From NCBI RefSeq assembly GCF_033971885.1, contig NZ_JALBUS010000001.1, positions 1-64,000 of the forward strand: a DNA stretch of 64,000 bases, in the 5' to 3' direction. Shown one piece after another: positions 60,821-64,000 of the stretch. Within the stretch, counting starts at the first letter, position 1. The number at the start of each line of letters is the position of its first letter. The notes under the pieces are model-generated. The model was not told where the DNA came from. It did no database searches and saw nothing but the letters and a program-made list of their open reading frames with translations. The translations under genes and the position numbers were made by a program. Source of the stretch: Absicoccus intestinalis (GTDB taxonomy: Bacteria > Bacillota_I > Bacilli_A > Erysipelotrichales > Erysipelotrichaceae).

Positions 60821-62485
60821 TTTTTTTGGTAACTTAAAGGAACTCTTTAAAGAAACGATGCGATTAAAAACCAAAGCATCGTCTTTACTATCTTTTGGAT
60901 CCAAATTATAGTAACCAGAACGAACAAATTGGAAACGATCCCCATTGGTGTAATTCTTGATGGTTTCTTCCACGTAACAAGGATGCAATACCGTCAATGA
61001 ATTTGGATTTAAATTGACCGATCCATCTTCATTGTAGACACCTTTTTCTTCATCCACCAGGTTTTCATACAAACGAACCGTTGCGGGGATGGCATGTCCA
61101 CAATCCACCCAATGAATCGTACCTTTGACTTTTCGTCCCGTAAATCCCGTACCCGATTTCGTTTCCGGATCATAGGTACCATGAATGATGGTCACCTTGC
61201 CATTTTCGTCTTTTTCAAAACTTGTACATTTCACGAAATAAGCATTCATCAAACGAACTTCATTACCAACAAAGAAACGACGATATTTCTTTGGGGGTTC
61301 TTCCATAAAATCGTCGCGTTCGATCCAAACTTCACGGGAGAATGGCACTTTTTTGTTACCTGATTCGGGATTTTCCATATTCAATGGAGCATCCAAATAT
61401 TCAACTTGTCCTTCCGGATAGTTATCGATGACCAATTTGATCGGATCTAAAACAGCCATCAAGCGTGGTGCTTTGGGTTTCAGATCATCCCGTACAAAGT
61501 GTTCCAACATGGCATAATCCACACTGGAATTGCTCTTGGATACACCCGCGGCTTCCATAAAATTACGAATGGATTCCGGTGTGAAGCCACGACGACGTAA
61601 AGCAGCAATCGTAACTAGGCGTGGATCATCCCAACCATCCACGATGCCTTGGTCAACCAAACGTTTGATGTAGCGTTTTCCGGTAATGACATTGGTCAAA
61701 TACATTTTCGCAAATTCGATTTGTTTCGGTGGATTTGGAAACTCAGCTTGGGTCACGACCCAATTGTATAGTGGTCGATGATCTTCAAATTCCAAGGTAC
61801 AAATGGAATGCGTTACGCCTTCGATCGCATCTTCGATGGGATGGGCAAAATCATACATCGGATAAATACACCATTTATCTCCCGTATTGTGATGGGTCAT
61901 ACGGGCTACACGATAAAGAATAGGGTCTCGCATATTGATATTGGGACTGGCCATATCAATTTTGGCACGCAATGTTTTTGAACCATCTTCAAATTCACCA
62001 TTTTTCATTCGCTCAAATAAATCTAAGTTTTCTTCAATAGAACGATTGCGATACGGAGATTCTTTGCCAGGCTCTGTCAAAGTACCACGATAGGCATGAA
62101 TTTGCTCGGCCGATAGATCATCGACATAAGCCACCCCTTTTTTGATGTATTTGATGGCAATTTCATACATTTGATCAAAATAGTTGGATGCGAAGCGTAC
62201 GCCACCAACATATTTAGCGCCTAACCATTCCACATCTTTGACAATCGATTCTACAAATTCATTGTTTTCTTTCATAGGATTGGTATCATCAAAGCGTAAG
62301 TGGAAATCACCATGATATTCTTGGGCAAGGCCATAATTTAATAAAATCGATTTCGCATGGCCAATGTGTAAATAGCCATTGGGTTCTGGTGGAAATCGAG
62401 TAACCACTTTTGTATATGTTCCGTCAGCAAGATCTTCATCAATGATGCGTTCAATAAAGTTCTTGCTATTGGTTTCTTTTTCCAT
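60818..62485 (-). CDS. glnS: Glutaminyl-tRNA synthetase
   Basis: A 555-residue class I synthetase of the usual GlnRS length. HIGH-type motif PPEPNGYLHIGHAKS, DDTNP, and a VSKSNSSVDYAM-type KMSKS loop region (about 266) are visible, then a beta-barrel anticodon domain. The ATG at 62485 has GGAGGAGAAG. Many Gram-positives lack GlnRS and use GatCAB; its presence suggests transfer of glnS into this lineage. It is followed by a terminator and preceded by the uracil permease. Confidence 0.95.
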   Translation of the reverse strand: MEKETNSKNFIERIIDEDLADGTYTKVVTRFPPEPNGYLHIGHAKSILLNYGLAQEYHGDFHLRFDDTNPMKENNEFVESIVKDVEWLGAKYVGGVRFASNYFDQMYEIAIKYIKKGVAYVDDLSAEQIHAYRGTLTEPGKESPYRNRSIEENLDLFERMKNGEFEDGSKTLRAKIDMASPNINMRDPILYRVARMTHHNTGDKWCIYPMYDFAHPIEDAIEGVTHSICTLEFEDHRPLYNWVVTQAEFPNPPKQIEFAKMYLTNVITGKRYIKRLVDQGIVDGWDDPRLVTIAALRRRGFTPESIRNFMEAAGVSKSNSSVDYAMLEHFVRDDLKPKAPRLMAVLDPIKLVIDNYPEGQVEYLDAPLNMENPESGNKKVPFSREVWIERDDFMEEPPKKYRRFFVGNEVRLMNAYFVKCTSFEKDENGKVTIIHGTYDPETKSGTGFTGRKVKGTIHWVDCGHAIPATVRLYENLVDEEKGVYNEDGSVNLNPNSLTVLHPCYVEETIKNYTNGDRFQFVRSGYYNLDPKDSKDDALVFNRIVSLKSSFKLPKK

Positions 62486-62534
62486 TTCTTCTCCTCCATA
62501 ACTTTCTTTAGATATAGTCAATTTTACCATAAAT

Positions 62535-62567
62535 AAAAAGAAAGTGCTTGATGAATCACAAGCACTT
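62535..62567 (-). terminator. Terminator of the uracil permease gene
   Basis: Stem AAGTGCTTG / CAAGCACTT with TTTCTTTTTA on the minus strand. Confidence 0.7.
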
Positions 62568-63819
62568 ATCCTTCTGGATTTAATAGATGGAATTTATCAA
62601 AAACATAAAACAATAAACTCAAAAGCATCGCAACCACACATGCCAAGACCATACCAGTCAATTCAACCGTTCCAAAATGAATCGTGACACCCGATAAACC
62701 GGTCACAAAGACAACCGAGGTCAAGATCATATTGATACTTTTTGAGTAATCCACTTGATCATCAACAAGAATACGCAATCCGGATGTTCCAATCATACCA
62801 TACAATAAGAAACTAATTCCACCAATGACCGGTCCCGGAATGGTTTGGATCAAGGCCGATAAAGGACCAATAAACGAACAAATGATCGATAAGACTGCCG
62901 CTCCACCAATGACTTGGACACTATATACGCCCGTAATGGCCATGACCCCAATGTTTTCGCCATAGGTTGTGGTAGGAACCGATCCAACCAATCCACTCAA
63001 GGCACTGGAAAAATTATCCGCAAACAAAGAGCGATGCAAGCCCGGATCTTTTAATAAATCACGACCAACGACTTCACTGGTTACAATTTGATGACCAATG
63101 TGCTCCGAAGTAATGACCAATAATACCGGTAAGATCATCAAGATCGCATGAATGTCGAATTTTGGTGCTTGAAAATGAGGCATCATGAAGAAGGATGCTT
63201 CTTGCACAGGACGTAGATCAACAATACCCACGCAAATGGCTGCGATGTAACCACAAACGATCGCAATCAAGATGGGAATCACACTAAAGAATTTACGGAA
63301 ACAAACCGATCCAACGATTGCCACGCCTAAAGTCACCGCAAATACGATCACATTGGCCGGATCGACCACTTTATCCAACAAACCCGCATTAGAAGCTGCA
63401 TTGCTGGATAATTCCAAGCCAATCAAAGCCACAACGGGTCCCATGGCTGCACTGGGTAAGACAATATCGATCCATTTGGTGCCTACTTTGTAGATGATAA
63501 AGGCAAGAATACACCCACAAATGCCGGTAACGACAAAGCCACCTTGGGCATAGGGAAACCCCCATTTCGCAATAACCAAGGAAGCCGGTCCTAAAAACGC
63601 AAAACTACTTCCTAAATAAGCCGGCGCTCTTCCTTTCGTGATCAAAATAAATAATAGGGTCCCAATTCCATTCATCAATAGCACAACGGCTGGATTGATT
63701 CCTAAGACAAAGGGAACCAATACGGAAGCACCAAACATCGCAAACATATGTTGCAGACTCAAGGGTGCTAATAAACGAAAAGGAACTTTTTCTTGTACTT
63801 GAATAATACGTTTCGCCAT
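62566..63819 (-). CDS. uraA: Uracil permease (NCS2/NAT family)
   Basis: A 417-residue transporter with about 14 TM helices. The NAT signature for uracil carriers, TTTYGENIGVMAITGVYSV, is near residues 278-296, and GLELSSNAASNAG fits the TM5 region. Proton-coupled uptake of uracil is likely; xanthine carriers have a different signature. The ATG at 63819 follows AAGGAGAG; the longer frame was not used. TTGAAT and TATAAA lie upstream. No PyrR-type attenuator was seen. Confidence 0.88.
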   Translation of the reverse strand: MAKRIIQVQEKVPFRLLAPLSLQHMFAMFGASVLVPFVLGINPAVVLLMNGIGTLLFILITKGRAPAYLGSSFAFLGPASLVIAKWGFPYAQGGFVVTGICGCILAFIIYKVGTKWIDIVLPSAAMGPVVALIGLELSSNAASNAGLLDKVVDPANVIVFAVTLGVAIVGSVCFRKFFSVIPILIAIVCGYIAAICVGIVDLRPVQEASFFMMPHFQAPKFDIHAILMILPVLLVITSEHIGHQIVTSEVVGRDLLKDPGLHRSLFADNFSSALSGLVGSVPTTTYGENIGVMAITGVYSVQVIGGAAVLSIICSFIGPLSALIQTIPGPVIGGISFLLYGMIGTSGLRILVDDQVDYSKSINMILTSVVFVTGLSGVTIHFGTVELTGMVLACVVAMLLSLLFYVFDKFHLLNPEG

Positions 63820-63892
63820 TTTTTCTCTCCTTCTGAACCTTCCATGTGTATTTATATCATATTTTTCCTCATGCATTCAATAAAGAGTGTGG

Positions 63893-63898
63893 TATAAT
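63893..63898 (+). promoter_or_regulatory. Extended -10 of tRNA-Arg
   Basis: TGGTATAAT at 63890-63898, nine bases before the tRNA 5' end. Confidence 0.55.
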
Positions 63899-63906
63899 AG
63901 CGATGT

Positions 63907-63983
63907 GCGCCCGTAGCTCAATAGGATAGAGTGTCAGATTCCGATTCTGAAGGTTGCGGGTTCAATTCCTGTCGGGCGCGCCA
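63907..63983 (+). tRNA. tRNA-Arg (CCG)
   Basis: A 77-base cloverleaf including CCA: acceptor GCGCCCG / CGGGCGC, D-arm AGCTCAATAGGATAGAGT, anticodon arm CAGA-TTCCGAT-TCTG with anticodon CCG (codon CGG), and T-loop GGTTCAATTCC. Confidence 0.95.
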
Positions 63984-63997
63984 TTTAAGGAGAGAAT

Positions 63998-64000
63998 ATG
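63998..64000 (+). CDS. Start codon of a gene continuing beyond the window
   Basis: AAGGAG at 63987-63992 is followed after AGAAT-like spacing by ATG at 63998-64000. Only the first codon is inside the window, so the product is unknown. Confidence 0.5.

Noticed and set aside
1..64000. CRISPR array, prophage or large toxin system
   Set aside because: No regularly spaced repeats and no cas, capsid, integrase or toxin-antitoxin gene pair could be recognised in either strand.

Overview
The window reads as chromosomal DNA of a low-to-moderate GC Gram-positive bacterium. rnpB is the Bacillus-type (class B) form and lies next to gpsB. recU-ponA, a DivIVA/GpsB-like protein, an acetylase-type diaminopimelate pathway, a type III glutamine synthetase and a separate GlnRS are all present. 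This combination, together with an IQTG-type surface-anchor tail, suggests an Erysipelotrichia-like Firmicute. That placement is an inference from gene content only.

Layout. 1-240: left end of an IS30-type element. 277-3670: a nucleobase locus (cytosine-permease-like transporter, PucR-type regulator, isochorismatase-fold amidohydrolase). 3667-11675: housekeeping and envelope genes (cyclophilin, CorA, rnpB, GpsB, ABC exporter, RecU, class A PBP). 11710-18664: small membrane protein, nitroreductase, a YhgE-like secreted protein with an MMPL exporter under a divergent TetR gene, and a cation/Ca2+ exchanger. 18765-24447: the most accessory-looking part, with two identical tRNA-Asn genes, an MmeI-like restriction-modification enzyme, an EAL phosphodiesterase-like membrane protein, a short in-frame remnant and a 70-bp palindrome. 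24465-26408: MATE pump and Lrp regulator. 26432-30663: a divergent thiol/cysteine locus built from C_GCAxxG_C_C modules and APH-fold kinase-like proteins. 30782-31969: a surface protein interrupted by an in-frame TGA.

32041-53203 is a nitrogen-assimilation and amidotransferase region. It holds an Amt-PII fusion, three DAP-pathway genes, pyrG, a short type I GS with a downstream ANTAR protein, an operon glnN-asnB-gltB-gltD, and purF. The rest (53250-64000) carries TrkH-TrkA, rubredoxin, YolD plus a Y-family polymerase, GltX, a flavin reductase-rubredoxin fusion, GlnS, a uracil permease and tRNA-Arg(CCG).

The most interesting signal is regulatory. Five transcription units (codB-like, the amidohydrolase, amtB-PII, glnN operon, purF) have a very short 5' leader with the same architecture. 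A tiny hairpin near the predicted transcription start has a loop beginning A and carrying G at position 4 (AAAGAA, AAAGGC twice, AAUGAA, or the five-base AAAGU). The hairpin overlaps the 5' arm of an intrinsic terminator that lies before the start codon. amtB has two such modules in tandem. A one-to-one candidate reader is the ANTAR-domain protein encoded directly after glnA. ANTAR proteins are known RNA-binding antiterminators that recognise hexaloops with A1 and G4. This suggests a local ANTAR-controlled nitrogen/nucleobase regulon with a compact, mostly single-hairpin variant of the usual two-hairpin target.

Transcription start sites, operators and leader structures were read by eye and not computed. 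Gene starts were chosen by ribosome binding sites and family alignment from memory.
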